A DNA stretch of 35,235 nucleotides from Rhodobacteraceae bacterium UBA1957 (GTDB lineage: Bacteria > Pseudomonadota > Alphaproteobacteria > Rhodobacterales > Rhodobacteraceae): NCBI GenBank assembly GCA_002336405.1, contig DDEJ01000027.1:1-35235 (forward strand), in the 5' to 3' direction. Made by a program: the position numbers and the translations under genes. The first letter of the stretch is position 1. The number at the start of each line of letters is the position of its first letter. Below the pieces are notes generated by a model. The model saw nothing but the letters and a program-made list of their open reading frames with translations. It was not told the DNA's origin and did no database searches. Of the stretch, positions 24,499-32,468 are shown in pieces.

Positions 24499-25207
24499 AG
24501 TATTTCTCCCTGCAGCATTATAAGGATACGCCTTTCACAGGCTGTTGTGTGTTACTCTCGTTTTAAGCCAGAGTAGTGTGCGTGTCTGTTACCACTCTGA
24601 CTAATTTAATTCTACAAAAATTTATTTTGCGTGAAAATTGTTTCTTTTTAGTCTATTTTATTTTTTGCTTACTTTTTCATAAACCAAAAATAAAAGCTTA
24701 TTATCTGGTATGAATACAGATAGAACAGCTTTTCACTAATCTTAATGTTATAGCTTATTTACTAGAAATATACTCTTCTTAAACATGGCTAATCAATTCA
24801 GTGGACACGATGTTAAGAACCGAATCAGTAGGACAATTTTAGACCAAGTAACCAAAGGTTAGTTTAGGGGCGAATTTTAATATCATAATACAACTTTAAG
24901 TATGAATTTAAATATGCTATTCCCTGCTGATAGAGATATTTCGAAACGTTTTTCTGCCAAAAATCAGCATGTCCTTAACTGATTATGCAACAAGGTTTTT
25001 CAGACCAATCTATAGGGCAAGAGCCACAAACAGTGTGGTCAACCCCGTGGAAAAATCCTGCAAAAAGACCCTAAAAATCAGAACACAGTTGACATGTCAG
25101 GCCCAATGGGAAGTATGTGCATATATATACTATAGTAAAAAGATACATTATTTCAGTATATTTAGCTTCTGATATTAATTTAAAATTTTTCAAAGGGAGA
25201 CTGGGAT
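24499..25207. promoter_or_regulatory. 709-nt AT-rich divergent region between the two amt genes
   Basis: No gene is supported here. The stretch is much more AT-rich than its surroundings and must hold the promoters of both amt operons. On the amt-1 side there is TATAAT on the minus strand (24522-24517), and an inverted repeat CAGAGTAGT (24569-24577) / ACCACTCTG (24591-24599) with one mismatch. On the amt-2 side TTGACA occurs at 25089-25094. I found no site with convincing sigma-54 -24/-12 spacing and no clear NtrC box. An open frame at 24969-25172 has no coding character. Confidence 0.55.
25089..25119 (+). promoter_or_regulatory. Candidate amt-2 promoter with overlapping palindrome
   Basis: A consensus -35 hexamer TTGACA (25089-25094) lies about 115 nt before the amt-2 start. 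The best -10 candidate is weak (TATGTG at 25114-25119, spacer 19). The -35 box overlaps the perfect palindrome TGACATGTCA (25090-25099), a possible repressor site. Confidence 0.3.
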
Positions 25208-26569
25208 TTGGATGGAAATTTAAACGCACTGACTACAATATTCACAGAGTTTTATTACTGGGTGACAGTGGTCTTTATGTTCCTAATTCACGTAGGATTC
25301 TGTATGTATGAAGTCGGCGCTAGCCGTAGTCGAAATCATCTTCATACTCTACTTAAAAATATCATGATCATTCCCTTGGTCACGGTAACATTCTTTTTCT
25401 TTGGCTGGTGGATTTACTGGGCTTTCCCCAACGCCTTTCCCGGAATCGGCGGCATCGACTTTGCAGCCGGTGCGTCTTATACCCCGTGGTCAGAGAATAT
25501 GGGCACCAACCTGGAAGACCGGATCACCGGCGTTTTTTGGGCGGCGTTTCTATTGTTTTCATGGACAGCGGCATCAATTGTTTCTGGCTCTGTGATCGAG
25601 CGTATAAGATCAAGCGCACTTTGGCTGCACGCGGTTATGATCGGATCAGTCTGGTGGATTATAGACGCCGCCTGGGGCTGGCATTGGGATGGCTGGATGG
25701 TCAAGGTGTTGGGTTATCACGACGCCTATGCATCGGGCGTTATCCATGCCATTGCTGGAGGCTATGCATTGGGTCTGCTGTTGGTTCTCGGGCCGCGGAT
25801 CGGCAAATTTGCCGCAGATGGTACCCCGCGCGATATCCCACCGCACAATCCATGGTTGCTTACCATTGGAATCTTTTTGATCTACACTGGTTTTTGGGGA
25901 TTTTATGCCGCTTGCAACGTTCCGATTATTTCACCCGAAGTAATTGACGGCCAAATTACAGGAACCACCTGGACCGCCACCAATATCTATCTGGCACCCA
26001 CCACTTTATCGGCAATCACCTTCAACTTCCTGATGTCATTGTCAGGCGGGTTAATGGCAGCCTATATCGTTTCCAAAGGGGATGCTTTCTGGACATTCTC
26101 GGGCGGATTGGCGGGCATCATTACCGCCTCTGCAGGCAATGATCTGTACCACCCTATTCAGGCCATGTTGGTCGCCGCAATCGGTGTGGTGATTGTCTAC
26201 CGGCTTCATTTCTGGGTCGAGCGCAAGTTCAAAATCGATGATGCCGTCGGCGCCGTTGCCGTGCACGGTTATTCAGGCGTCGTGGGTCTGATCATTGCAG
26301 GGTTTGTTCTTTGGGGGGCACCATCTTCGCCCTATGACGGCTATGCAACGGTCAATCCACTTGGGCAATTTATTGGAGCGGTGATTATGTTTGGTCTGCT
26401 TGGGTTTCTACCGGGATGGGCTCTGGCCAAGATACAGCAGGCCGCTGGCGTTTTACGCATCCCAAGAGAGGTTGAACTGCAAGGGTTAGATTTTTCTGAA
26501 AACAAGGCTTTTGAGGCCGCAAAGAGCGACGTCATCGCCGCCGAAAAAGCCGCTGTGGCACAAAAATAG
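25208..26569 (+). CDS. amt: Ammonium transporter 2
   Basis: This second Amt-family channel is 453 aa and a clear but diverged paralogue of amt-1 (shared FFGWWIYWAFP, LVLGPRIGKFAADGT and DDAVGAVAVHG). The Asp and twin histidines are D172, H180 (YHDAYASGVIHAIAG) and H353. It has an insertion in a loop at about 238-262 (PIISPEVIDGQITG). The start is TTG 25208, set by GGGAGA 7 nt upstream. The nearby ATG 25212 is out of frame and stops at once, and the first in-frame ATG lies within the first membrane helix. The C-terminus ends in an alanine- and charge-rich tail (FEAAKSDVIAAEKAAVA). It forms an operon with the 71-aa small membrane protein. Confidence 0.95.
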   Translation: MDGNLNALTTIFTEFYYWVTVVFMFLIHVGFCMYEVGASRSRNHLHTLLKNIMIIPLVTVTFFFFGWWIYWAFPNAFPGIGGIDFAAGASYTPWSENMGTNLEDRITGVFWAAFLLFSWTAASIVSGSVIERIRSSALWLHAVMIGSVWWIIDAAWGWHWDGWMVKVLGYHDAYASGVIHAIAGGYALGLLLVLGPRIGKFAADGTPRDIPPHNPWLLTIGIFLIYTGFWGFYAACNVPIISPEVIDGQITGTTWTATNIYLAPTTLSAITFNFLMSLSGGLMAAYIVSKGDAFWTFSGGLAGIITASAGNDLYHPIQAMLVAAIGVVIVYRLHFWVERKFKIDDAVGAVAVHGYSGVVGLIIAGFVLWGAPSSPYDGYATVNPLGQFIGAVIMFGLLGFLPGWALAKIQQAAGVLRIPREVELQGLDFSENKAFEAAKSDVIAAEKAAVAQK

Positions 26570-26581
26570 GGAGACGACACT

Positions 26582-26797
26582 ATGTCAACGATTGGATATG
26601 AAAGTTGGGCGGTTGATCTAGGGACTGTTGGGGCCGTGTACCCGTTTCAAGGCTGGGAAGTGGCCATGACAGTCCTAGGAGTTCTCTTCTGGCTTGGCTG
26701 GCATCGCATGCAGTTTGACGCTGAAAGCAAAGAACTGGAAGACGCGGTAAACAGCTTTAAAGGCTCAGAGGCAACGCAAGCAATAGACAGATACTAA
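26582..26797 (+). CDS. 71-aa single-TM protein downstream of amt-2
   Basis: This small protein is encoded 12 nt after amt-2, with GGGAGA about 8 nt before ATG 26582. It has a polar N-terminus (STIGYESWAVDLGT), one hydrophobic segment (about 24-40, WEVAMTVLGVLFWLGW) and a charged helical tail (RMQFDAESKELEDAVNSF). The layout and the YES-W-VD N-terminal pattern match the 57-aa protein after amt-1. I recognise no named family. An Amt accessory subunit is inferred from the duplicated pairing. It is followed by a terminator. Confidence 0.85.
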   Translation: MSTIGYESWAVDLGTVGAVYPFQGWEVAMTVLGVLFWLGWHRMQFDAESKELEDAVNSFKGSEATQAIDRY

Positions 26798-26819
26798 AGT
26801 CCTAGAGTACCAAGGCATA

Positions 26820-26856
26820 AACGGGCGGTGAAGCAATTTGCCGGCCGTTATTTTTT
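26820..26856 (+). terminator. Rho-independent terminator of the amt-2 operon
   Basis: AACGGGCGG (26820-26828) pairs with CCGGCCGTT (26841-26849) with one mismatch across a 12-nt loop, followed by a run of six T (26851-26856). It lies 23 nt after the small-protein gene and separates it from mgsA. Confidence 0.82.
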
Positions 26857-26963
26857 ATGCGCACCCGACTTGCCTTAAATGAAAATATATTTCTTGGCAG
26901 TTGCGGAATCGTCGAATCTAGAGTACGATAATGTCTACATACTCAAGATAAGGATTTTTGTGA

Positions 26964-27860
26964 ATGTGCGGAATCGTCGGATTATTTTTGAAAGATAAAA
27001 CACTAGAGCCTCACCTTGGTGAAATGCTAACTGAAATGCTTGTGACAATGACAGACCGAGGCCCCGACAGTGCGGGTATTGCGATCTATGGCAACGAGGT
27101 CAACACACAGAAAAAATTGACTGTCCAATCTGACAATGGGACTGAAGATTTTGTCACATTAGCCGCAGATCTTAGTGCTGCGATCGGCGTGGACGTCAGC
27201 CTCAATCGCAAAGACACTCATGCTGTCTTGCACATACCAAGCAACAGCATCGATACCGCCCGCAGCGCTCTGCGTGAACTGCGCCCCGAACTGCGGGTGA
27301 TGAGTGCCGGCGACACAATCGAGATTTATAAAGAGGTCGGGCTGCCCAGCGACGTTGCTGCACGGTTTGACGTTAGAAAAATGTCCGGCACCCACGGCAT
27401 CGGACACACCCGCATGGCCACAGAATCTGCCGTCACCACGATGGGTGCGCACCCGTTCTCAACCGGACCTGATCAATGTCTGGTCCACAACGGATCACTG
27501 TCCAATCACAACAGCCTGCGCCGCGAGCTGCGCCACGAAGGCATTCATATCGAGACCGAAAACGACACCGAGGTCGGAGCGGCTTATCTTACATGGAAGA
27601 TGCAGCAAGGCAGCACATTAGGCGAAGCACTGGACAGCAGTCTTGAAGATCTTGACGGATTTTTTACCTTTGTGGTCGGCACCAAAGACGGCTTTGGTGT
27701 TGTGCGCGACCCGATTGCCTGTAAACCTGCCGTCATGGCCGAAACCGATCAATATGTAGCGTTTGGATCGGAATACCGCGCCTTGGTCAACCTGCCCGGT
27801 ATCGATCAGGCTCGCGTATGGGAACCCGAGCCCGCAACTGTTTATTTCTGGAATCATTGA
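26964..27860 (+). CDS. mgsA: N-methylglutamate synthase subunit A (class II glutamine amidotransferase)
   Basis: This 298 aa protein is a class II glutaminase domain like the N-terminal part of glutamate synthase. In MgsABC it would hydrolyse the gamma-glutamyl amide and pass the methylamine or ammonia on. The catalytic Cys2 is exposed after Met removal (MCGIVGLFLKD). Other family motifs are DRGPDSAGIAIYG, IGHTRMATES, AHPFSTGPDQCLVHNGSLSN and ENDTEVGAAYL. GlxB-type proteins share this fold, but mgsB, mgsC and gmaS downstream support the pathway assignment. TAAGGA precedes ATG 26964 at about 11 nt. A 13-nt copy of its N-terminal coding sequence lies 65 nt upstream. The gap to mgsB is 1 nt. Confidence 0.9.
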   Translation: MCGIVGLFLKDKTLEPHLGEMLTEMLVTMTDRGPDSAGIAIYGNEVNTQKKLTVQSDNGTEDFVTLAADLSAAIGVDVSLNRKDTHAVLHIPSNSIDTARSALRELRPELRVMSAGDTIEIYKEVGLPSDVAARFDVRKMSGTHGIGHTRMATESAVTTMGAHPFSTGPDQCLVHNGSLSNHNSLRRELRHEGIHIETENDTEVGAAYLTWKMQQGSTLGEALDSSLEDLDGFFTFVVGTKDGFGVVRDPIACKPAVMAETDQYVAFGSEYRALVNLPGIDQARVWEPEPATVYFWNH

Positions 27861-27861
27861 C

Positions 27862-28545
27862 ATGCAAACATTCGACCTCGAACAGAACGATCTGCGTACG
27901 TTGAACGCCACGCTTCATGCGCAAAAAACCAATACCAACCAAACCGCTTGGAATATCATTAACCCACGTGGCAGCCATGCGATTGCAGTGGGACTGGATG
28001 CACCAATTGAGGTCACCGTCAACGGCTCGACTGGCTATTATTGCGCCGGTATGAACCAGCAGGCCACAGTCAATGTTAAAGGTTCAGTCGGGCCGGGCGT
28101 GGCTGAAAATATGATGTCAGGCACGGTGATTATTGACGGCGATGCCAGCCAATACGCCGGGGCGACAGGCCACGGCGGCCTGCTGGTGATAAAAGGTAAT
28201 GCTTCTTCTCGCTGCGGCATTTCGATGAAGGGCATCGATATCGTTGTGCATGGCAATATCGGGCATATGTCTGCCTTCATGGCGCAATCTGGCACTCTGG
28301 TCGTCTGTGGTGATGCCGGCGAGGCACTGGGCGATAGCCTGTACGAGGCGCAGCTGTTTGTTCGCGGTTCGGTCAAAAGCCTCGGGGCGGATTGCATCGA
28401 GAAAGAAATGCGCCCAGAACATCTGGCCCATCTGACAGAGCTGCTGACACAAGCCGGGTCAGATGCAAAACCGGAAGAATTTACACGCTATGGCTCAGCT
28501 CGCCAGCTGTATAATTTTGACGTCGATAACGCCGGCGCATATTAA
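27862..28545 (+). CDS. mgsB: N-methylglutamate synthase subunit B (GltB C-terminal beta-helix-like)
   Basis: This 227 aa protein corresponds to the GXGXG domain at the C-terminus of the glutamate synthase large subunit, a right-handed beta-helix that transmits signals between glutaminase and synthase sites. The repeated glycine-rich strands are clear: GSVGPGVAENMMSGTVIIDG, ATGHGGLLVIKGNASSRCGI, DIVVHGNIGHMSAFM and GTLVVCGDAGEALGDSLYEA. ATG 27862 is 1 nt after the mgsA stop; the open frame from 27763 would overlap mgsA and is not used. Split glutaminase, beta-helix and FMN subunits in this order are characteristic of mgsABC and the related glxBCD. Confidence 0.9.
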   Translation: MQTFDLEQNDLRTLNATLHAQKTNTNQTAWNIINPRGSHAIAVGLDAPIEVTVNGSTGYYCAGMNQQATVNVKGSVGPGVAENMMSGTVIIDGDASQYAGATGHGGLLVIKGNASSRCGISMKGIDIVVHGNIGHMSAFMAQSGTLVVCGDAGEALGDSLYEAQLFVRGSVKSLGADCIEKEMRPEHLAHLTELLTQAGSDAKPEEFTRYGSARQLYNFDVDNAGAY

Positions 28546-28550
28546 GGACG

Positions 28551-29891
28551 ATGACCATGAAAGACGAAAAAAGCGCCATACCGCGCACTGAACCGATCCA
28601 ATCCGCAACGTTTAGTAACCCGGTCAATGCCGAGATTCGCCGTGCCGCGGCCACCGGTATTTATGACATTCGGGGCGGTGGCGCCAAACGCAAGGTTCCC
28701 CATTTCGATGATCTGCTATTTCTCGGCGCTTCAATCTCGCGCTATCCGCTAGAAGGCTACCGCGAAAAATGTGAGACCAGTGTCAAATTGGGTACCCGCT
28801 TTGCCGCCAACCCAATCGAGTTGGATATCCCCGTAACAATCGCCGGGATGAGCTTTGGCGCCCTGTCAGGACCGGCAAAAGAAGCGCTGGGCCGCGGCGC
28901 CTCGGCAGCGGGCACCTCGACCACCACTGGCGATGGCGGCATGACCCCCGAAGAGCGCGGGCATTCATCAAAACTGGTCTATCAATATCTGCCGTCGCGC
29001 TATGGCATGAACCCTGATGACCTTCGCAAAGCCGACGCGATTGAGATCGTGGTTGGCCAAGGCGCAAAACCAGGCGGTGGCGGCATGCTTCTGGGCCAGA
29101 AAATTAGTGACCGGGTGGCGGAAATGCGCAACCTGCCCAAGGGTATCGATCAGCGCTCTGCCTGTCGTCACCCCGATTGGACCGGCCCTGACGATCTTGA
29201 GATCAAGATCCTTGAACTACGCGAAATTACCGGCTGGAAAGTACCTATCTATCTCAAAATTGGTGGCACACGCCCCTATTTTGATACCACGCTCGCGGTC
29301 AAAGCTGGTGCGGATGTGGTGGTATTGGACGGCATGCAAGGCGGCACGGCCGCAACACAAGACGTGTTTATCGAAAACGTTGGCCTGCCGACCATCGCCT
29401 GCATCCGTCCCGCGGTTCAGGCCCTACAGGACCTTGGCATGCACCGCAAAGTCCAGTTGATTGTATCAGGAGGTATTCGAACTGGCGCCGATGTGGCCAA
29501 GGCTATGGCCATGGGGGCAGACGCAGTGGCCATTGGATCGGCCGCATTGATTGCGCTGGGCGACAACGACCCAAAATGGGAAACGGAATACCAAAAACTG
29601 GGTACAACAAGTGGCGCCTACGACGACTGGCACGAAGGGCTTGATCCCGCGGGCATCACCACGCAAGATCCAGAGTTGATGGCACGGTTCGATCCTATTG
29701 AAGGTGGGCGGCGCTTGAAAAACTATCTTAAGGTTCTCACTCTTGAGGCACAGACCATCGCCCGCGCTTGCGGTAAGAACCATCTGCACAATCTTGAGCC
29801 AGAGGATCTTTGCGCACTGACGCTTGAGGCCGCAGCTATGACCGGCATTCCGCTTGCTGGCACAAATTGGTATCCTGGAAAGGGATATTAA
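28551..29891 (+). CDS. mgsC: N-methylglutamate synthase subunit C (FMN-binding glutamate synthase domain)
   Basis: This 446 aa subunit is the FMN-binding synthase domain of glutamate synthase. In the pathway it would make N-methylglutamate from 2-oxoglutarate and methylamine supplied by the amidotransferase subunit. Landmarks: LDIPVTIAGMSFGALSGPAK, GDGGMTPEERGHSSKLVYQY, GQGAKPGGGGMLLGQKI, then DVVVLDGMQGGTAATQDVF and SGGIRTGADVAKAMAMGADA for the phosphate-binding end of the TIM barrel. Start: ATG 28551 or ATG 28557; AAGGACG at 28544-28550 is better spaced for 28557. No terminator with a T-run separates it from gmaS, but a hairpin does. Confidence 0.9.
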   Translation: MTMKDEKSAIPRTEPIQSATFSNPVNAEIRRAAATGIYDIRGGGAKRKVPHFDDLLFLGASISRYPLEGYREKCETSVKLGTRFAANPIELDIPVTIAGMSFGALSGPAKEALGRGASAAGTSTTTGDGGMTPEERGHSSKLVYQYLPSRYGMNPDDLRKADAIEIVVGQGAKPGGGGMLLGQKISDRVAEMRNLPKGIDQRSACRHPDWTGPDDLEIKILELREITGWKVPIYLKIGGTRPYFDTTLAVKAGADVVVLDGMQGGTAATQDVFIENVGLPTIACIRPAVQALQDLGMHRKVQLIVSGGIRTGADVAKAMAMGADAVAIGSAALIALGDNDPKWETEYQKLGTTSGAYDDWHEGLDPAGITTQDPELMARFDPIEGGRRLKNYLKVLTLEAQTIARACGKNHLHNLEPEDLCALTLEAAAMTGIPLAGTNWYPGKGY

Positions 29892-29905
29892 TACAGATGA
29901 CACGG

Positions 29906-29931
29906 AAGGCCCAAATGACAAACAGGGCCTT
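29906..29931 (+). other. Hairpin between mgsC and gmaS
   Basis: AAGGCCC (29906-29912) and GGGCCTT (29925-29931) form a perfect 7-bp stem with a 12-nt loop, 14 nt after the mgsC stop. It lacks a proper T-run, so it may act as a weak attenuator or an mRNA processing or stability element that sets gmaS level relative to mgs. Confidence 0.55.
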
Positions 29932-29978
29932 TGGTGTTTGGCTATTCACCACTGAATTTTGGGAAAGGGATACAAACT

Positions 29979-31310
29979 ATGACAATTGATCTCGCGGCAT
30001 TCGCGGCAGAAAACGATGTCAAATATTTTATGATTTCATTTACCGACCTCTTTGGTGGGCAACGGGCCAAACTGGTTCCGGCGCAGGCAATCGCGGATAT
30101 GCAAGAAGACGGCGCCGGTTTTGCCGGTTTCGCCACTTGGCTTGATATGACCCCCGCGCACCCCGATATGCTGGCAGTGCCAGATCCGGCGTCAGTGATC
30201 CAACTGCCGTGGAAGCCCGAAGTGGCTTGGGTGGCCGGAAATTGTGTAATGGAAGGCCAAGATGTCGCCCAAGCCCCGCGCAATGTATTGCGCCGTCTGG
30301 TCGATGAAGCCGCCGCTGAGGGCATGCATGTCAAAACTGGTATCGAGGCCGAGTTTTTTTTGCTAACCCCCGAAGGCGACAAGATCTCCGATCCCTTCGA
30401 TACAGCGGCCAAGCCTTGCTATGATCAGCAGGCAGTGATGCGGCGCTATGAAGTGATCCGCGAAATCTGTGACTATATGCTGGATATGGGTTGGGGCCCG
30501 TACCAAAACGACCACGAGGATGCCAACGGCCAGTTTGAAATGAACTGGGACTTTGACGATGCGCTGGTCACCGCCGACCGCCATAGCTTTTTCAAATTTA
30601 TGACCAAATCGGTCGCTGAAAAACACGGGCTGCGCGCCACCTTTATGCCCAAACCGATCGAAGGGTTAACCGGCAACGGTTGCCATGCCCATATCTCAGT
30701 CTGGGATGCGCCCGGCGCTGCGTCTAAAATTAATGTCTTTGCCACCGACAAATGCTCGGGGCCAACCGGTGAATTGGGTCTGTCGGAAAAGGGGAAACAT
30801 TTCCTTGGTGGCATTATGAAACACGCCAGCGCACTGGCAGCGATCACCAACCCGACGGTCAACAGCTATAAACGCATTAACGCACCACGCACCATGTCCG
30901 GGGCCACATGGGCGCCCAATACGGTCACTTGGACCGGTAATAACCGCACCCATATGGTCCGCGTGCCCGGCCCGGGCCGGTTTGAATTGCGCCTGCCTGA
31001 CGGGGCGGTAAACCCCTATTTGTTACAAGCCGTGATTATCGCCGCCGGTCTGGACGGGGTGCAAACCCAAGCCGACCCCGGCAAGCGGTGGGATATCGAC
31101 ATGTACGCCGAGGGCCACAAGGTGCGCGGCGCCCCGAAACTTCCGCTCAATATGCTGGACGGTCTGCGTGAGTACGATAAAGACAAAAGTCTGAAAGCCG
31201 CGATGGGGCAAGAATTTTCAGATGCCTATCTCAAGATGAAACATCAAGAATGGGACTCTTTTATGTCACATTTCTCCCACTGGGAAAGAGACAACACCCT
31301 CGATATCTGA
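29979..31310 (+). CDS. gmaS: Gamma-glutamylmethylamide synthetase (glutamine synthetase family)
   Basis: GmaS ligates methylamine to the gamma-carboxyl of glutamate with ATP, the first step of the indirect methylamine pathway. This 443 aa protein is in the glutamine synthetase superfamily. Metal and ATP-site motifs include GIEAEFFLLTPEG, NDHEDANGQFEMNWDFDDAL, HGLRATFMPKPIEGLTGNGC followed by HAHIS, and NSYKRINAPRTMSGATWAPN. The sequence resembles roseobacter GmaS as I recall it. ATG 29979 is chosen because GGGAAAGGGA lies just upstream; the open frame from 29931 would start within the intergenic hairpin. It is the last gene of mgsABC-gmaS and is followed by a terminator. Confidence 0.93.
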   Translation: MTIDLAAFAAENDVKYFMISFTDLFGGQRAKLVPAQAIADMQEDGAGFAGFATWLDMTPAHPDMLAVPDPASVIQLPWKPEVAWVAGNCVMEGQDVAQAPRNVLRRLVDEAAAEGMHVKTGIEAEFFLLTPEGDKISDPFDTAAKPCYDQQAVMRRYEVIREICDYMLDMGWGPYQNDHEDANGQFEMNWDFDDALVTADRHSFFKFMTKSVAEKHGLRATFMPKPIEGLTGNGCHAHISVWDAPGAASKINVFATDKCSGPTGELGLSEKGKHFLGGIMKHASALAAITNPTVNSYKRINAPRTMSGATWAPNTVTWTGNNRTHMVRVPGPGRFELRLPDGAVNPYLLQAVIIAAGLDGVQTQADPGKRWDIDMYAEGHKVRGAPKLPLNMLDGLREYDKDKSLKAAMGQEFSDAYLKMKHQEWDSFMSHFSHWERDNTLDI

Positions 31311-31330
31311 AACCACGTTACCAGTCGGCC

Positions 31331-31346
31331 TCTGCACTCGTGCAGA
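31331..31346 (+). other. Short perfect hairpin after gmaS
   Basis: TCTGCAC (31331-31337) and GTGCAGA (31340-31346) make a 7-bp stem with only 2 nt between the arms, 20 nt after the gmaS stop. It has no T-run and precedes the terminator at 31360-31390. It may protect the 3' end of the gmaS message or serve as a protein-binding palindrome. Confidence 0.4.
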
Positions 31347-31359
31347 CTATGATCTATCC

Positions 31360-31390
31360 AAGAGCGCCTGACAACCAAGGGTGCTCTTTT
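31360..31390 (+). terminator. Rho-independent terminator of mgsABC-gmaS
   Basis: AAGAGCGCCT (31360-31369) pairs with AGGGTGCTCTT (31378-31388), allowing one G-T pair and one bulge, and ends in TTTT (31387-31390). It lies 50 nt after the gmaS stop. It also argues against starting the next gene at TTG 31389, which is inside the structure. Confidence 0.72.
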
Positions 31391-31490
31391 GGCTGGCAAA
31401 AAGCCTCCAAAAACCATAGAATTGTGTAGGCTACCATGGGCATTGGTGTTTGTCTGGCAGCAACACAATACAGGGGCCATTGCCAACACG

Positions 31491-32339
31491 ATGATTACTT
31501 TATGTCTTGGGATTTGCGCGGCCCTTGCTTGGGGCTTGCATGATTTTTGTGTCCGCAGCGTCAGCCAGTCCTCTGGCATTTTTGCCAGTCTTCTGACAGT
31601 TTTGGCCAGTGGCATTGTGATCTTGACTTGTGTGGCTGTGGTGACCAGCACTCCAACGGGGATGTCGGCGCTGTATTATCAGCTCAGCATCGCCTCAGGG
31701 CTCTGTTTCGCAGTGGCCGCGGTTGCACTTTATATTGCCTTTAGCATCGGACCAGTCCGTCTGGTCGCACCCATCATTTGTGCCTATCCAATCCTGTCGG
31801 TTGGTTGGAGCGCTGCCACAGGCACAGCTGTGTCGGTGACGCAATGGATCGCGGTGCTCACCATCCTGATAGGCGTATCCGGGGTCGCCATCCTTTCAGA
31901 TAATAGTCAAAAAGGCCCAGACCAAAACAAAGCTGTAATCTGGGCAACGACATCAGCCGCTGCGTTTGCCGCAACTTTTGGATTTGGTCAATCTGCCGTG
32001 GCAGCAGGTGACGAAGCATTAAGCATGCTTATCACCAGAACCGTCGCCTTTAGCACCGTTCTCACCATGGGTTTTGTTGGGCACCAACAGGTTAAACCCA
32101 CCAAGGCACAGCTGCCACTGTTGATTGGCATGGGTGGGTTGGACACGCTGGCGCTCGGCTGTGTGAGCCTTGCCGGGTTATGGCCACACAGTGAATATGC
32201 CACTGTCACCTCATCAATTTTTGGGATGGTGACGATTATTCTGGCTTGGGCGTTTCTTAAAGAGCCAATGACTCGCGCCCACTGGATCTGCGTGTCATTG
32301 ACATTTCTGGGTATTTTAAGTCTGGGCATCATGGGCTAG
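31491..32339 (+). CDS. DMT-superfamily permease (EamA-type)
   Basis: This integral membrane protein has about ten hydrophobic helices in two EamA-like repeats. It is 282 aa from ATG 31491. The start is chosen because the first helix begins right there (MITLCLGICAALAWGLHDF, the usual EamA opening), whereas the longer frame from 31389 starts in a terminator and adds a polar, non-family segment. The second repeat begins near AVIWATTSAAAFAATFGFGQ, and a typical ending reads FLKEPMTRAHWICVSLTFLG. Such transporters export or import small metabolites such as amino acids or amines; the substrate cannot be predicted. No strong ribosome-binding site is visible. It is separated by about 130 nt from the next gene. 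Confidence 0.87.
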   Translation: MITLCLGICAALAWGLHDFCVRSVSQSSGIFASLLTVLASGIVILTCVAVVTSTPTGMSALYYQLSIASGLCFAVAAVALYIAFSIGPVRLVAPIICAYPILSVGWSAATGTAVSVTQWIAVLTILIGVSGVAILSDNSQKGPDQNKAVIWATTSAAAFAATFGFGQSAVAAGDEALSMLITRTVAFSTVLTMGFVGHQQVKPTKAQLPLLIGMGGLDTLALGCVSLAGLWPHSEYATVTSSIFGMVTIILAWAFLKEPMTRAHWICVSLTFLGILSLGIMG

Positions 32340-32468
32340 ACATCGGTTTATTCGCGACGGACCCCACAGCCGGAACCATAGCGCACACCTATAGATTGCC
32401 GAAAAAAAGCGAATTGCTCTATTGGGTTAAACCACTCTATGGTCTGCTCAATATCTAGGAAAGTCACA

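Noticed and set aside
25106..25120. Sigma-54 -24/-12 promoter before amt-2 (TGGGA...GTGCA)
   Set aside because: The GG-to-GC distance is 10 or 11 rather than 12 nt and the flanking bases do not match.
24969..25172. 67-codon open frame between the amt genes
   Set aside because: It has low-complexity, AT-driven codon use, no ribosome-binding site and no recognisable feature, and lies in the amt-2 promoter region.
31389..31490. Longer start (TTG 31389) for the DMT permease
   Set aside because: It lies within the gmaS terminator and adds polar sequence before the normal first helix.
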